From Istiophorus platypterus (Eukaryota > Chordata > Actinopteri > Istiophoriformes > Istiophoridae): 64,000 bases of DNA. Numbering within the stretch: position 1 is the stretch's first letter; each line of letters begins with the position of its first letter. The stretch spans positions 4,414,143 through 4,478,142 of the forward strand of contig CM029116.1 in NCBI GenBank assembly GCA_016859345.1, read 5' to 3'. The position numbers and the translations under genes are program-made. Below, one piece after another: positions 43,951 through 57,489 of the stretch. The notes below the pieces were generated by a model. The model was not told the DNA's origin. It made no database searches and was given only the letters and a program-made list of their open reading frames with translations.

Positions 43951-46632
43951 TGCGGCGAAAGCTTTGGGGACCGGGAAAACGTGCGGCCGGCCCCCTTAAT
44001 GAAGAGTGACGACAGGGCGTGGGGGGGGGGGTGAAAAGTCATACATATATGGTGAATTTACAGATGGGGTCGGGTCGAAATTCCTCATCTGCGAGAGAGA
44101 CGGCGCAGCTCTGGATGTACGATCTGACACGGAGCTGGAGGTCAAGCAGGGTCACGGAGGGAAAGAGGAAGCGGGGAGGAAGGTCGCAGCCCAAGTGGAG
44201 GGCTCCGGGTTTTGTTTTTCTCTCTCTCTAATTGCGTATGGAGGCGAACTGGATTCCGGCTGATGTGGACCTGTTTTTAAGTCCGGTTTCAAGTCAGTTA
44301 GGTTCAAGCCGTCGTACGTGTCCGTCCGAATGTGAAGGATAAAGCCCTTAAAAGGCAAAACCAGTCCAGTCGAGCCAGATGAAATCTTCAAAGGTCTCTG
44401 GATACCAACAATTAAGACGAGTAGCATACGCCACATAGAAATCAAAGCACCAGGCCTGTAGAGAGTCTGCCTGTGTGTGTTTGCTTGGCAGCTCAGCCTC
44501 TGACTGATCCCACAACCTACCAGGAAACAGTTGTCTCTGTTACGTCTCTCCAGCCCCCCCCCCCTTTTTTTTCCCCTCTGTTGTATATGAAGCAGATTTA
44601 TAAATCTACGTCACTGGCTTCCTCAACGCTCACTAAAATAATTGTTATCATTAAATATGCTCCCTAATTTCCCATGTGGAACCGATTTCTTCTTTCTTTT
44701 TTTTTTTTTTTTTTAGCACGTTAAAAGAAAAACAATATGAATGTACTATTTTCTTGAACAGCTGCTGGCTGGGTCTCTGCTGGCCAGATTTCTAGGACAC
44801 ACACACTCAAACACACACACGCACAAAAACAACTTACCCCCACTTCTTCTCAATGAGGTTTTATAGACACTGAACATCTGGATGAGGAGAGGCGGTGATA
44901 TGAGAGGAAGAAGGGTAAAGAGGAGAATTAACAAGTCGCATATTGTCACTAACTTTCCTTTGAAGGAGTGAGGTCATTATTTTGGGCTGAAATTTGATTA
45001 TCTTGTAATTTTATGAGTCATAAATCCTATTTGATGTTTACTCCTTCATCGAGTGTTTGCAATTCTCATTGTCAAAGAAAAGTTCTAGGATTGATCTTGT
45101 TCTTGCACCGATCCCCCCCCGTTCTGTCACATGTACAAGACTGAATCTGTAAATAATGGATGCTGGAGAGATTCATTTCCCAAACCAAGTGTTTGTTGTG
45201 CTGTTGAACATCAAATGGAAGCCCAAACATTTCACAGGAATACTTCAAACACAATGATTTAAAAAAACAAAAAAACAAAAAAAACCCCATGACTTGGAGG
45301 AATTGCTCGTCTTCAAATGGCGGTTTGGTCCCTGCAAGTAAACTCTGTGTGCTGCCATCTACCGATGCCTCGTCGAATTGTCAGATTTTTTTTTTTTTTT
45401 TTTTGCAATCCTGGGGTCAGGTACGTCCACATCTGGAAGGCACATGGCTTCTGAGACAGATGTATGAGGGGGTCAGAGGTCGCCTGGGCCCTTTAATGCA
45501 GATTAAAGGGGAAAAGTGAGGAACAACAGAGATGAACAAAACCTCTGTAGTGGCTCCAAGGCCGGACAGCACAGAGACCGAGACTCTGATCAGCATCACT
45601 CAGGTATGTATGTGATGACGGGAAGGGGGGGGGTGTTATTGCAGATAAAGGACAGGAAAGAGGTTACAGAAACTGCCCGGGACTGAAAACCAGCGCTATC
45701 AATCTGCTTGTGTGTGTGAGCGCCTTGACAACATGGTTTTTATGGTTAATTTGGACCTGCTGCCGCCTCCGCCGAGGATTGTGATAACGGCTGACGATCC
45801 TGCTTTAAATGTAGATGTGTTGCGTGGCGCGCTGCCTGTGTCGAGCCTTTGTTCTCGCTGCTCCTCCGCTGCCTGCCCTGCTCAGACATGTCTCTCTCTC
45901 CCACCCCCAAATTCCCTTCTTTCAGAGAGAGGTCAGAGGCCAGGGACCGTGACCCACCCTGGGGGCGGGTGAAGGACTCACCCCCCTCCTCCTCTCCTTG
46001 AGAGATGGGCTGTGTCTGAGCCATCTCTTTATTTTGTATACACCTGAGTCCCTTCTTCTCTCCTCGGATCAACTGACAGAGTGCAGAAAGAGCCGCTGTC
46101 TCCGGTTTCCAGCTCTATTTTGCATTGTTTGTGGGCGGATCAATAAGTGCTCCACGGCCGCTTGTATGGAGTCATTGTACCTTTGTGAAAAAAGGAAAAA
46201 AAAAAAAAGAGGGGGAAAAACTGTGTAAACTTTACTGAAAGGTCTGATCATGCAGCTGAATTTAAAGCAGTCGGTTTACGTATCCAGCTGACATAACCGC
46301 ACCTGCATAGAACGGAGTTATGTCCATTTGTGTGGTTATATTTTCCAAAGTATGTTTCTCCAGTCCTGACTTATTTAATATTTTCCCCATCTTGAAAAAA
46401 GGGACTATAGATAATTCTGAAGAGAGTATTTTACCATCTTAACCGGGTTCGGGGAAGCTGCTTCAGATCGAGTCTGGTCGAACACACGACAGCGTGGCTC
46501 TGTTCTCTCCGGGTTCCTGCGCCCAGGGGTTTTGATGTTGACCCCACGCCCGCCTCCTGTACCCCCTGACCTTGAGGATTTTTTTTTTTTTTTTTTTGTC
46601 CCAGCGGGAGAAACGGGTTGCGTTACGAACCG

Positions 46633-46667
46633 CCCGTCCCCCGTCCCCCGTCCCCCGTCCCCCGTCT
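46633..46667. repeat. (GTCCCCC)n heptamer array
   Basis: Four to five perfect 7-bp units. The complementary strand has regularly spaced G5 runs that fit a G-quadruplex pattern. Confidence 0.9.
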
Positions 46668-47049
46668 CTCCGTTGGATCCTGATGAAGCAACGTGTCGCT
46701 GGCCCTGTCTCTGCTTGCGTTTTTTTTCTTCCTTTTTCCGAACACGTTCAAACAGCTCGCCTCCTCTCCGCTCCCCATTCCGCTGCCTTGACAGCCGCGG
46801 CGCCCGGGACGACGCTGGCCCGGTGTCAAGCTTGTGTCTCCTCTGGATGACCTTTTTTTTTTTTTACAGTCTTGTGAATATTATAAAGCCAATTTCAGCT
46901 GCACCAGTTTAACATTTTGTTCTGTATTTATTAAACCATTTGTCTCTGTGGTTTCCATCTCTTTTCCTGACACATTTTTGTCCACCTCACTTCCATGTTT
47001 TATTACCGCGCTCTTTCAAGTCACATGTGCCACATTATCGTTTTTATCC

Positions 47050-47480
47050 ACTTATCTGTTTTGTGATTTATGTCCGAGCAGATAAATCAAACTGATCTGA
47101 GACTAATCCAAATATTTCAGCACAAACAGATGGTATTGGATCAGGCTAAGAGTCCCTCTAAAATTGTTGAATTCATACTTGGGCCTTTGCAAAGTCTTAT
47201 GAGTGGAGTTTGAGATTCTGCCCTTCAGCTGGCGGCATTCCTTCGCTTCCCAAATGCAATTATCTTTTCCCATTTGTCTGTTTTTGTTTTCCTCATCCTT
47301 CCCTCTTATACTCATTTCCTGTTTTTGAGCTACTCCAGGCTTTTACCCCCTCCCACCCCACCCCGTCCACCCCCACCTCTCCCTAAGTATGAGAGCATAT
47401 CTGTTATTTACAGCCCCCAGGGGCTACCTGTCATTCTCAACGCTCCATTGTGATTGCCATGGTGACACCCAAATTCCACG
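47050..47480. promoter_or_regulatory. candidate conserved non-coding element (47050-47340 and 47385-47480)
   Basis: A long non-repetitive stretch with GATAAATCAAACTGATC, CTAATCCAAAT, AGATGGTATTGG, CTTTGCAAAG and GCAATTATC, then after a C-rich tract GTTATTTACAGC (forkhead-like) and CCATTGTGATTGCC (SOX-like). It has no splice-supported frame and stands out from the repeat-rich flanks. Confidence 0.42.
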
Positions 47481-47629
47481 GAGCACGGGTCCCGACCCCC
47501 GCCCGCTCTACCATAAAGCTCTGACCCCTCACCTCAGCACCTGGGGGATGCAGGTCGCAAAACTTATGGCCGTCGATCGGAGGGTGGAGGAGGAGATGTG
47601 GATGGAGGCAGCAAGGAGAAAGACGTAAA

Positions 47630-47669
47630 GATAGATAGATAGATTGATTGATGGATTGATTGATAGATC
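47630..47669. repeat. (GATA)n/(GATT)n microsatellite
   Basis: GATA tetramers passing into GATT/GATG tetramers over about 40 bp. Confidence 0.93.
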
Positions 47670-50015
47670 CTAAAATAGAATAGCTATTCATGTGAATGCC
47701 TACCCCCGACGCTGAATACCTGAATAAGGTCTTAGAGTGCACAGCTGCATCCCGCAACATTATACAGATTTTCATTAGACGTTTTTGGAAATTAATTTTT
47801 TTATTGGCTCTTTTGCCAAGACTTTCTGTTCTCACGCCCGAGATACAGTCCAGATAACACATCTCTCCTGCCTCCTGAAAAACTGCATTCTTCTTGTATG
47901 TCCTAAAAGAACAAACTATAACCTGTTAATTAATGAGCCTTAAAAGGTGCTGGGGCTGGATTTTGTTACCTTTGGACAGAGCCAGCCCCCCCCCCCCCCC
48001 AAACCCCCTCACCCCCACCCCCACAGATTCCAGCTGTTATGCTAAGCTACGCTAACCAGCTGCCGATTCCAACAACATGTCATGAGAATACGGTCATGGG
48101 ACTGGCTTCCATCTTCTCATTTAACTCCCAGCAAGAAGCTGTGAGCTGAAATATCATTCTGGTTTCCTGCTGTCTTCAGCCAACCCCGTCTCCTTAAAAA
48201 AAAAAAAAAAAAGATGTTTCTGTACAGTGAATAGGTTTTGCAAGAAACATAACTGCGACCAGATTTTTATCCGCATTAGCATAACGAGGATATGTTGGTC
48301 ATTTGCGCATTTGGCAAGTGAGCCGCAAGCGTGTCGTCCTCTGCAGCTTAGGTGTATGACGGCTGTAACTCCCAGGAGACGGGGTTGCTCCAGCATGTTG
48401 CCGCCGATGCTGAAATGCTTACTGTGCATTTCTTTGGAATAACTGAGGATCTGTTTGATCTGTTTGTCTCTGTGGGCTCAGCCTCGCCGTTCACCGCGGC
48501 CGAATGTGTTCGTGCACGTCCCCTCGGGAACGTTTCCCATGTCGGTGATATCCTCCTGTCGAAAAAAACCCGTGTGAGCGTGTCTGCGTCTGCGTTTGTG
48601 TGTGTGTGTGTATGTGTGTGTGTGTGCGGTCTCCAGTTTGACGTCGCACCCCCGTTGCCATGGACACAGAGGAAGCAGAGACACGGTAGAAGGTGATGGG
48701 GAGTCTGCGGTGAACTCACGACGACCTCCTGTGGGAGGCGAGCTTACAGGGTTGCAGACCGACACCGGGTTCAGAGCGTGGGCGGAATCAAGCAGCGTCA
48801 GGTTTTCATCCGTTATCTCCCGTTTAACACTGGAAGTTCACCCGGGCGGGGGTTTTGTTTTTCTTCCTGAGGTTCGACTCACGCCGATACCGTGACCGAG
48901 ACGCAACGCCATGTCTGACTTTTAATTAAAAAAAAGAAGAGTTGACGCAATTACAGGTGCTGTGGAGGTCTGTTGTGCCAACGGAGAAGAGACCTGCGCG
49001 ACTCTACGTCTAAAATGTGCTGAATTACCCCTCCAGCCCCTCAGGCTGAATTACTCCATAATTACATGGTTTCATGATTTCCCCTTACTCATATTAAATC
49101 CATGTAATGGTTCACTCTTGCAAATATTTTTGCTCCAGCTGGTGCTACGGTGTAACTGTAGAAGTGGTGGATGGGTGGAGGGGGTGGTGGGGTCCGTATA
49201 AGAGTGCAGGGGAGCTCTCCTGTCTACTCGTGGGCTGCGTAGCATCGGAGAAAACCAGGCAGACATAACAAAGCCGCAGAGAACGAGACAGAGTCGAGAA
49301 AACATGTCACATTTAGGCACTAATGGGGAGGAGAAATCTCTAAACTCATTCTTAGATGTCGAATTACGAAACCATCTTGTAATGAAAATCCACCCACAGG
49401 CTCCTTTACATCCTTGTCTCCATGAATTTGGATTCAGCTCGGTGTGACGCACGTGTTGAGTCTTTGATCAGGTGGTCAAATCCCAAGTTTGGGTTCAAGC
49501 TTCTTGTCTTGCTTCCCCTTCTTCCACGTGCATACGGTGCTTTCTGAAAGTCGTGCAGCGAACGACGGCTAAACCTCCGATTTATTTTCTTTTTTCGTGC
49601 ACGCGTGTTGGGGAACTGATGCCGTCAGCTTGGCGGGAGCGAGGGATAAGTGTTTCCTGACTGACGGCCACGACCCCGAACGCGGCTTCTCTTCTGGCTG
49701 CGTTGCATCTCGGGCCTGATGCGGGTTACGGTCGCGTCTTCCGTTAGTCAGACTTTTGGGATTGTGATTTTGTTTTATTTTTGTTTTTTAAAATGTCTTA
49801 AATTACCGATTTTATCTGCATCAGAAATGTGCAAAATGAAAAGGTTTCAAACTACAGTTGAGTCATGTTCTTTTGTAAAAAGCAGTAGACCATACAGAGG
49901 TCAGAAGAATACCACGCTCGGTTTCTCATTACCGTAAACAGTAACCGAGACTCTGCCTCGTTATTTCAAAGTGTGCTGACCCATCTGTTGCGTTTATAAA
50001 CTTCACAGTCCCGAC

Positions 50016-50046
50016 TGGTGGTGGTGGTGGTGGTGGTGGGGGGGGC
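50016..50046. repeat. (GGT)n tract
   Basis: Eight GGT units running into a G9 run; the reverse translation is His-rich. G-quadruplex-prone on the + strand. Confidence 0.93.
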
Positions 50047-52016
50047 AGTCCCGTGGTTTCGGACCTAATGAGGCAGACGCGATTGTTGGCCGGGAGACTC
50101 GTGCGTTCGGTCTAACCTCCTCTTCGTGCCAAGACGCCGATCTGGATCCTCTGCCACTGCTGCTTTCCATCTGACTGCCAGTCCGGCTGCTCCCCACACA
50201 TGTGAAGCCCACCTGTCCGCCCCCATTTTTTTTTTAAGGGGGGGGTTGCTTTTTATTTCGCCTATCCTGCATCCACACGACCATCTCCATCTGCCCTCTG
50301 CCTGGCTTCTGGCTTCTGTCCCTCCGAGACATGGCCGCCACGCCAGCGTGGACCTCGGCGGAGCGACAGGAGCCCCGGCGCTCTGGCACGCTCCCGCATT
50401 GTCTCGGGGAAGAGGAGGAGGGAGCGTCCGGAGACAGCCCTACTGTAAGAGCGACCCCCTCCCAGGGAGGCCCGAGGGCCCCGGAGGGAGCAGCACATCG
50501 GGTCAGAGGGCCCGGATTCATCTGTTGAGCAAACACTGGAAACACGTGGTCAGACACCACAGCCCGTTCTGTCCCGAGAATCTGGAGCTTCCCCTGCAGG
50601 TTATAATCATACTTATTATTCTTAAACTTTTAAATGCGTATTGTTTTTGATTTTCTTACTCCTAATATTTTTCTCCTCATTTGTCCTATTCTGTTTTTTT
50701 TTTTAAATTTGCATCTTAACATTTTCATTCCATCTGGGAACCATTAGCAAATTTCCTCTTATTAGTACATTTTCAAAATCAATTTTTCTCTACTGCTGTA
50801 AACTTATTTTTTTTTTTGCTGCCTCCGTAGAGCCAGAACTCATACCCTCTTTTTTCCCCCGTATCAAGCCCCAAACCCTTGTATGCGCTTCATTAGAAAG
50901 CAAATTGGTTTTACCCTGTGCTGAGGACCGAGGGGAGATCAGGGTGTAAAATTTAAGATTTTGTATTCGGTCTAGACGCACGCCGATGCTTATGTATGTA
51001 CGGTTTCTGGTGTGTTCATCTCGTGTTCTGTCCGAATTTTTTCCGTAACCGTCCTCCGGCCTGTGTGGACATAACATTTAAGAGTTTGGTCGAGTGCCGC
51101 CTCAGAGCTGCGCCATTGAAGCAACTGCAACAGATTTACATCGAGCCCCAGCAACTGAATTTGTGTTACTGCATTTTTTATTTTTATAGGGACAACGCAG
51201 GGGTCAAGCCAAAGTCAGGGGTCACTAACATGCAAACATAGCTTCGCAGTCACATCTATGTATATACGTGGTTTAGGGTCTTCAGTTTACATGACTCACA
51301 GGTGCACCCCCCATATAGGACTCAATTTCCCCTAATAATAATTAGGAATAATTGTCGAAAGGAAGAAGAAAGAAGAAAGTCAAGAAAATCCAACAGTTTA
51401 ATGCAAAGAGGAAACAAAAGGAAAAAAGGAAATTCAAGGCAAATGGAGACACTGTTTAAAAGTGGAACTCCACCAGTTTTAGGTGACGTTGAGACCTATG
51501 TTGTCATCGGTCGTCATCGACCGCAAGTTTGGAAACGGAAAAGTGTCCGTGAGAGAAAGTGGGAAAAGCTTGAAACTCCATCGCGTTAAGTAGGGGCGGG
51601 GCCTGTTTTCAGCTTGCTGCGGCCTGGAGGGGACCGCGTCACCACAGATTGAACTGGCTGGTCAGTATGGCTCTGACTGCCAGGTGCGACCACAGCGCAG
51701 CCGGTAAAAGGCGGACGCAACATCCCAAGTCCTGTTTTAACCCAAACTTCTCCTTCGCCCTCTTTCTCACACACTCCTTCTCTCGGTGTCTGTGCTCCTC
51801 TCTCCTCTCTCCTCTCTTGTCTTTGTTTGAAAACAGCTTTCAATTTCCTGGGTAGCCGTCTTCAAAGGGAGCGGGAGGGGGGAGCGGGAGGCCAAGTGGG
51901 ATGCCAGAGGCACAGTGACAGCTGGGAGGCAGGAGACTCCGAGACGAGATCAGAGGGTTCGAGTTTCTGCCCGCCACAGACACGCTGTCATTCTCAGAGC
52001 TCCCTGCCCCTGCTGC

Positions 52017-52018
<2 letters not shown>

Positions 52019-52059
<41 letters not shown>

Positions 52060-52060
52060 A
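52019..52060. repeat. (CA)n microsatellite
   Basis: About 16 uninterrupted CA units, then CT and a short further CA run. Confidence 0.95.
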
Positions 52061-54651
52061 CCCGGACTCAAGTACAGCAAAAGAAAAACAAAACCACATA
52101 CATAAATATACAGTTAGACACACACAGCCGTGCGCTCGGAGCATGAACAGAAGCAGAAACACGCAGTTACTGCACATTTACCGATACACACAAATCCTTA
52201 AATGTACTATGACCAACGGCCGGACGCACACGTGAACACGCAAAGCGCTAGAAGAAAAAAACAAAACCTGCAGGAACAACATACAGTCGATCGTTCACGT
52301 GAGGGGGGAACTTAAAAGGGGCCACGGAGCGAACCCCCGCCGCAGAAACTTTCCCAGAAGCACCTGCACCATCGGCATGTACCCCCCCCCCCCCGCTTCC
52401 TGCCAAGGCCCGGTTGCAACATTCAGCCTCTTTATTTCCCAGGTGATGATGCAAGTGTTGAGGGAAGCGTGAAAAAATCATCTCATTTAATCTACATAAT
52501 GTGTTGACTTTGGAGCCGACGCCGCTGCGCTGGAAGGAACACAGAGCCTCTTCTCTGGCAGCTCTCACGCTCAACACATTTCAGTGATTAGTGCACTCGA
52601 GCAGACTTGAAACATCTGTCCTGCTTTCTCATCTTAAACTGTCTTTTGGCGCTGCAGTGAGCTTAGCCCCCCCCCCCACACACACACACACCCCCACCCC
52701 TTGGATATGGGTTTCAGCGTGTCGCCAGCACGGCAGCTTTTGTTCGCCTTCAAAGCCAACGCCAGGTAATGGTGGCACCTTGGCTCCTGCCACAAGCTCG
52801 CAATTATTGAGAACCTTTTGAAGATCCTGGCACCGCGTTGCAACAGTATCTGCTGCGGCGCTTAATCATACCGTTTCTAGTGGCCCGGAGAGCTCGCTAC
52901 AAAGGGGGAAGCAGCGACGCCCAGACAGCGCCTCGGTAAAGCGATGCCAGGCTGCTCCGTTGTCCACCCGATGTTGCGGCCTGGCGCAACCCGGGCGCAA
53001 CCCCTCCGGGGCGAAATAGTGATGTCGGCGGACCAGAGGGAGGCGGGGGGGGTCCAACGGAGGATCTGTTTTAAAAAGGGCCCCGGTGGCGCCTGCCCGG
53101 AGTCTCGCCTCAAAAACCAGAGTGTTGACTGCTCTCGTACTCCCAGTGCATCTCGCACTCTCAAGGAAAAACATGCAGGAGCGACGGAGGGAAGCCTGAG
53201 GCCGAGTATGGGAGGAGAGAGAGAGAGTGGAAGAAAATGAGACAGTAGGGACTCCAGCTAGGGAAGGAGGGGGGGGGCAGGGAGAGAGAGGGAGAACGAG
53301 AAGGGGGGGGAATGGTCTTTGTTAATCCCTCCACATCTGGCTTCTATTAGGATGTGGGGGCCGCTAAAATAATGTTTTTCACCCTACAAGCCTTTCTGTG
53401 CTATAAATTACCCACCAGCCACTGTGCCTTCCTGACTGAAACTCTTTCAGTGGGCCAGTTCCTTTTCTCAGGCCGCCGGCTCCACCCCCCCCCCCACCGC
53501 TCTTGTCCACTTTGCCTTCTCCATTTCAAAAAACTGCCTCTTAGCGCTGGCACAGGGGAAAATAAAAGAAAAAGAAAAAAGAAAACAGGCCCTTCTTCTT
53601 CCTGTTAGCTTTCCACGCTTCCTGCCGGTACTCTGGTCTTCATAACTTTGTCGACCTCACCACCTTCCGATGTTGTCCTCTCTGTGTCAGCGCACCCCAG
53701 CTTGTACCGAGGGCAACAAAACGTTGAAAATACATCTGTCGATGATGTAACATTGGAGCAGAGCTGCACCGTGAAGGCTACATGACGTTAGATACTAAAA
53801 AAAAAGTCTTTCCGAAGCAAAGCTTTCCGTGACTAATATGCGGCAATTAAAATGACTAGAATCTAAAAAAAAAGAATTCAAAAACCCCTCCCATTAAGTT
53901 GGCAAGCCCCGAGGAGGATGATGATACGGAATATTGATTGTTGAAAACCCAAATTTGTTCGGATTAAGCCACCGTAACTCGAACGAGTGTGTTTCTCCCC
54001 CTTGTGAAGAAAGGTCCGGATCCCTTGAGAATTCCCTTCTTAGCTGAAAGAAAAAATTCTACGAGCGAGAAAATGGGCCGGTGACACAGATTCCCCCAAA
54101 TCGGCATTAGGTGTGGCTCGGGAACAAATTAGCGTTCCTGAGGCCTCTTCTCGTCCCAGGCCCCGGCGTGAGTGATATACAGCGTGCTGAGTTCACTGAC
54201 TCGGCTAATCCCGGCTCAGCTGTCGCTGCAGAGGCGTCCAGTGTCATCACGCAGTGGGCTGGCATATCAAACGCGCATACCGGGCCGAATACCTAGCGGC
54301 GTAGCCTCGTGTTAATTCTGCTGTTGGCCTTGCACGTGCTAAAATAGAGGCGTGTGTTATTTCTGCCGTAATAACTTCCTTGTTTCTGCTGTATGGGTTT
54401 TTTTTTTTTTTCCGCCTCTGAAACCAGGCTCAAAAGGGCCAGATCTGCAGCCCCCGCTCCGGGTCTCCCAGCGGCGAGACGGTCAGCCGGGTCCGGTCCG
54501 TCAGCGATGATGAGCCTCTGCTCATCATCGCCCGGGGTCAAGCGGAGTTCAGTGTGCAGAGGTGCATAAAAAGTAGCGGGGACTTGCACGTACGGAGCCG
54601 GAGACGTGAGGTCTAGAGGACGGCGAGAGGGGCCAAGGCAAGGGCCTCGTA

Positions 54652-54677
54652 GGGAAGGAGGGAGGGAGGGAGGGAGG
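54652..54677. repeat. (GGGA)n microsatellite
   Basis: About six GGGA/GGAG tetramers on a purine strand. They sit directly upstream of the candidate element at 54690. Confidence 0.9.
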
Positions 54678-54689
54678 CTGGTGGAAGGG

Positions 54690-54870
54690 GTGAAGGGCAG
54701 CGGGTCAGTGCCTCATCACCAGTAACACCAATTAGATAAATAAGAGCTGACAGCTTAGAGGATGAAAGGGAGAGGATTGACTAATGCGCCAATTCAAGTG
54801 GTAACGATGAACCGGCCGAACCTGATTTTATAGCCATTAGGCACCTGTTGGAGGGGAGCAGCTGGTCCCC
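54690..54870. promoter_or_regulatory. candidate conserved non-coding element
   Basis: Unique sequence with ACCAATTAGATAAATAAG, GACTAATGCGCC, ATTCAAGTGG (NKX-like) and TTTTATAGCCATTAGGCACCTG (CDX/HOX-like plus an E-box). Dense, varied transcription-factor cores and no coding frame make this one of the strongest enhancer-like blocks. Confidence 0.45.
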
Positions 54871-55329
54871 GCCAGGGAGGCCGAGGCTTCCCCAGGTGAT
54901 CCCCGATAGACCCCCCCCCCCCAACCCCAACCCCCTGGGCACATCTGCTCTGAAACCAGAGTCATGCAGGCTGTGGCAGCCTCCTTCTTTGATGGCAGTC
55001 TGGCAGCACGGAGAGATGCTTTTAGAGATCGGAATCGAAGCCGAGCAAAACAAACCACAAATCCTGCACATTCTGGGTCACCTGTGCTCGTTTTATTCAC
55101 TCGTGATTATCTAACTATTAGGCTTTCGTCGAGTAAAGCTGACACCCCCACCCCCCACCACCGCCACCCCCCACCCGATGACCTGATGAAATGCGGAGGA
55201 CGTTCCAGTCTCTTCTCAGTTTACAGAGATGGAGCCCAGATTAGATCACAGGGAAGAGCAACAGTTGCCACCTCACCACCTTGAGACCGGCAGCTCACGA
55301 ACACACTGTGGGCACCGAAATCCATTACC

Positions 55330-56040
55330 CCGAGACGGGGTATCGTATATCTGTTGACCGTGATTTATGCGCTATGATATGACGGCGCTTGGCAGAGGGA
55401 ACTCGGCGTTTGATTGCCTGAAGTCATCCTGAGAAACAACAGGATCGTATGGGCCCGCGGGGGGGGGGCATATTTCAGCACGGCGTAATTCTAGCCGGTC
55501 ACGGCCTATCATGTGGATGGAGTGGATGTCATCCCCGTGCGGGTACCCATTGTGTCGGCGGGCCCTTTGCCACATACTTCCATGTACCCCCTGTCTCTTC
55601 TGTCCGTCTCTCCATTACTCCATCCCATAATTACCTTCTGCGCTTCACTCGGTGAACCCAATCCTTCCTTTGCTCGCCTGCCAATTCCTCAGATGTTCAG
55701 AGAGAGCCATGTCATTAGCCTGCTGAGATGGGCTGGCCAGAGGACGGACCGTCTGGACCGCTTCTTGCGGAGCCGTCTGGTTCAGCCTGACAGTCTGGGC
55801 GTCGCGTTTTTTTTCACAAATAAATTGCATCACCGGCCTCCGGGGCGACTTGGGATCCAAAAAGCTTTTATCCGTGATGCGAGCTACATCTCCGTGGCCC
55901 GATTATCCCGTATTGGGAAACCGCTGTTGCTGTGTCTATCTACTAACATGACGCCTGTGTATCCTCAGGCTGTCAGAGTTTATCTCAGCTTAGAGCGAGA
56001 ATGTCTAGATAAGAGATGAGTAACGAGATAGCCGGTCGGA
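55330..56040. promoter_or_regulatory. broad candidate conserved non-coding region
   Basis: About 700 bp nearly free of simple repeats, apart from a short G-run at 55461. Motifs include GTGATTTATGCGC, CATTACTCCATCCCATAATTACC, GAGCCATGTCATTAGCC, CAAATAAATTGCATC and TTATCTCAGC. A 168-codon + strand frame crosses part of it but lacks domains and splice sites, so it is probably chance. Confidence 0.4.
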
Positions 56041-57489
56041 GCGCTCGGGCTGCAGACGAGGAGCCGTCCTACTGGGTGAGGCCCCTCGAATTCCAGCATG
56101 GAAAATATCCCAATTTATCCCGTGAAAGGTATGAAAAGGGCACAAACAACCTTTCAAAAGAGCGATGCAGATGTATGTCAACCGTGCTCAGGATACTGAA
56201 AAAGCCCACGTCATTTTTCTATCATGATCCATGGGATTATATCTTTGGAGGTGGGGTGTATGTGTGTGTTTTTTCGGGGGTACGAATAGGGGAGGATATT
56301 CCTCCACGCAGGGGTCTAAGATATCAAAGCCAGAAGGCCGTGGGGAGGATGGAGAGGGTGGATGCAGCGGGAGGGTTTTTTCGGGGCTGGTGGGGGTTGG
56401 CTTTTGTTCCAGCCCCTCCACCAGGATCCCCTGAAAAGATCACCGAGCAGGGCCGATTCGTCACGGCTCCCGGCTCCCCGCTCTGATTGGTTACGGCGGG
56501 GCGAGCAGATGTTGGAGCTGCAGCGGGGGGTTCGGATGATTCCAGCTCCTCGCTCTCACACCACGGGACGGTCACACAGCACCAGCGGCTTTTCTAACAC
56601 ACACAACCTGCCCGCGGAGCGGGGGCCTGCGGGGCCCGCAACGCACGCCGCTCGCTCGGGTGACTCTCAAAAATGGATCCACACTCATCGCCGTCCTTCT
56701 ACTTCTGCTCCCGTACATCAAAGATGAACATAAATGCTTCGCCCCAAACTATGCTCGCTCCTGAGATTTATTATGAGTGTTAAGTGACCATGTGCGAATC
56801 CACTTCACGATGCTATTGACAAAGTAAAGATCCCGTCATGGGGTCGCGGCTTTACTCCTCACTGAAAAGATTACAAACTGCACACGGAGCTTTTTAATAT
56901 GATCCGCGTTCATTTTCTGCAGAAACTGTCTCAAACCTCCACGTTATCTGTAACACTTCCTGTATGCACCTTTTTGAGAGAACGTCAGGATCAGATTCTC
57001 ATCAGAAGTATTCTGATCTAATGTTTACTGACCCGATTTCAGAATTCATATGCTACTCGTAAAAAAATACTACAGTTTAATAAATCTATACGAAAATCTG
57101 AAATCTAAGACGTGTGGCGACGAGAGTCTCCCCAGAGCTACTTAAACAAAAGTTTGCCTGTGTAGAATGAAATAAGATCACTCTGAAAGAGCTGATTTTA
57201 GTTACGCACTTCCTCCATAGGACGCTTGTGTGTAAAAGTTCAAGTTTCGCCGCGCACCAGACCTTCGGAGGTTTTTCTTTCTTAGAGAAAAACAAAACAG
57301 GGTGTTGTGCATTTTGCTCTAGATGTTGGAAAACGTGTCTATGTAATGCAAAATAAATGAATTAATAAATGGACAAAAAAAAAAAAAAAGACAAATTTGG
57401 CGTTTTCCAGCCAAAACCTCGCTCGGTGCAGTCACAGTCTTCTGAGACTCGTTCAGGTTCTCGGCGTGTTTCCCTAACAGAGCGCAGCG

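Larger units (their letters stand above)
41100..44500. other. gene desert, seventh block
   Basis: No gene supported. Contains the (GA)n tract, a T-run at about 42270-42288, CCACC-type C-rich repeats at 43540-43620 followed by GA-rich sequence to 43770, and three candidate regulatory blocks (42860-43030, 43390-43500, 43810-43950). Confidence 0.6.
44500..48950. other. gene desert, eighth block
   Basis: No gene supported. Contents: T-runs at about 44697-44714, 45386-45404 and 46579-46597, a GTCCCCC array at 46633-46667, a GATA/GATT repeat at 47630-47669, C18 near 47983-48000, A17 near 48197-48213, and GT-rich sequence near 48596-48628. A CTCF-like TAGATGGCAGC (minus strand) lies at about 45353-45363. 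Confidence 0.6.
48950..54300. other. gene desert, ninth block
   Basis: No gene supported. Contents: a GGT tract at 50016-50046, a purine-rich stretch at 51355-51445, (CA)n at 52019-52060, C14 near 52382-52395, a second C-run plus CA tract near 52669-52691, and G-rich stretches near 53265-53310. Homeodomain-type AATTAC words occur at about 49050-49062. Confidence 0.55.

Noticed and set aside
55513..56019. 168-codon + strand frame
   Set aside because: It crosses a putative non-coding conserved block. The translation shows no domain, and no acceptor or donor frames it.
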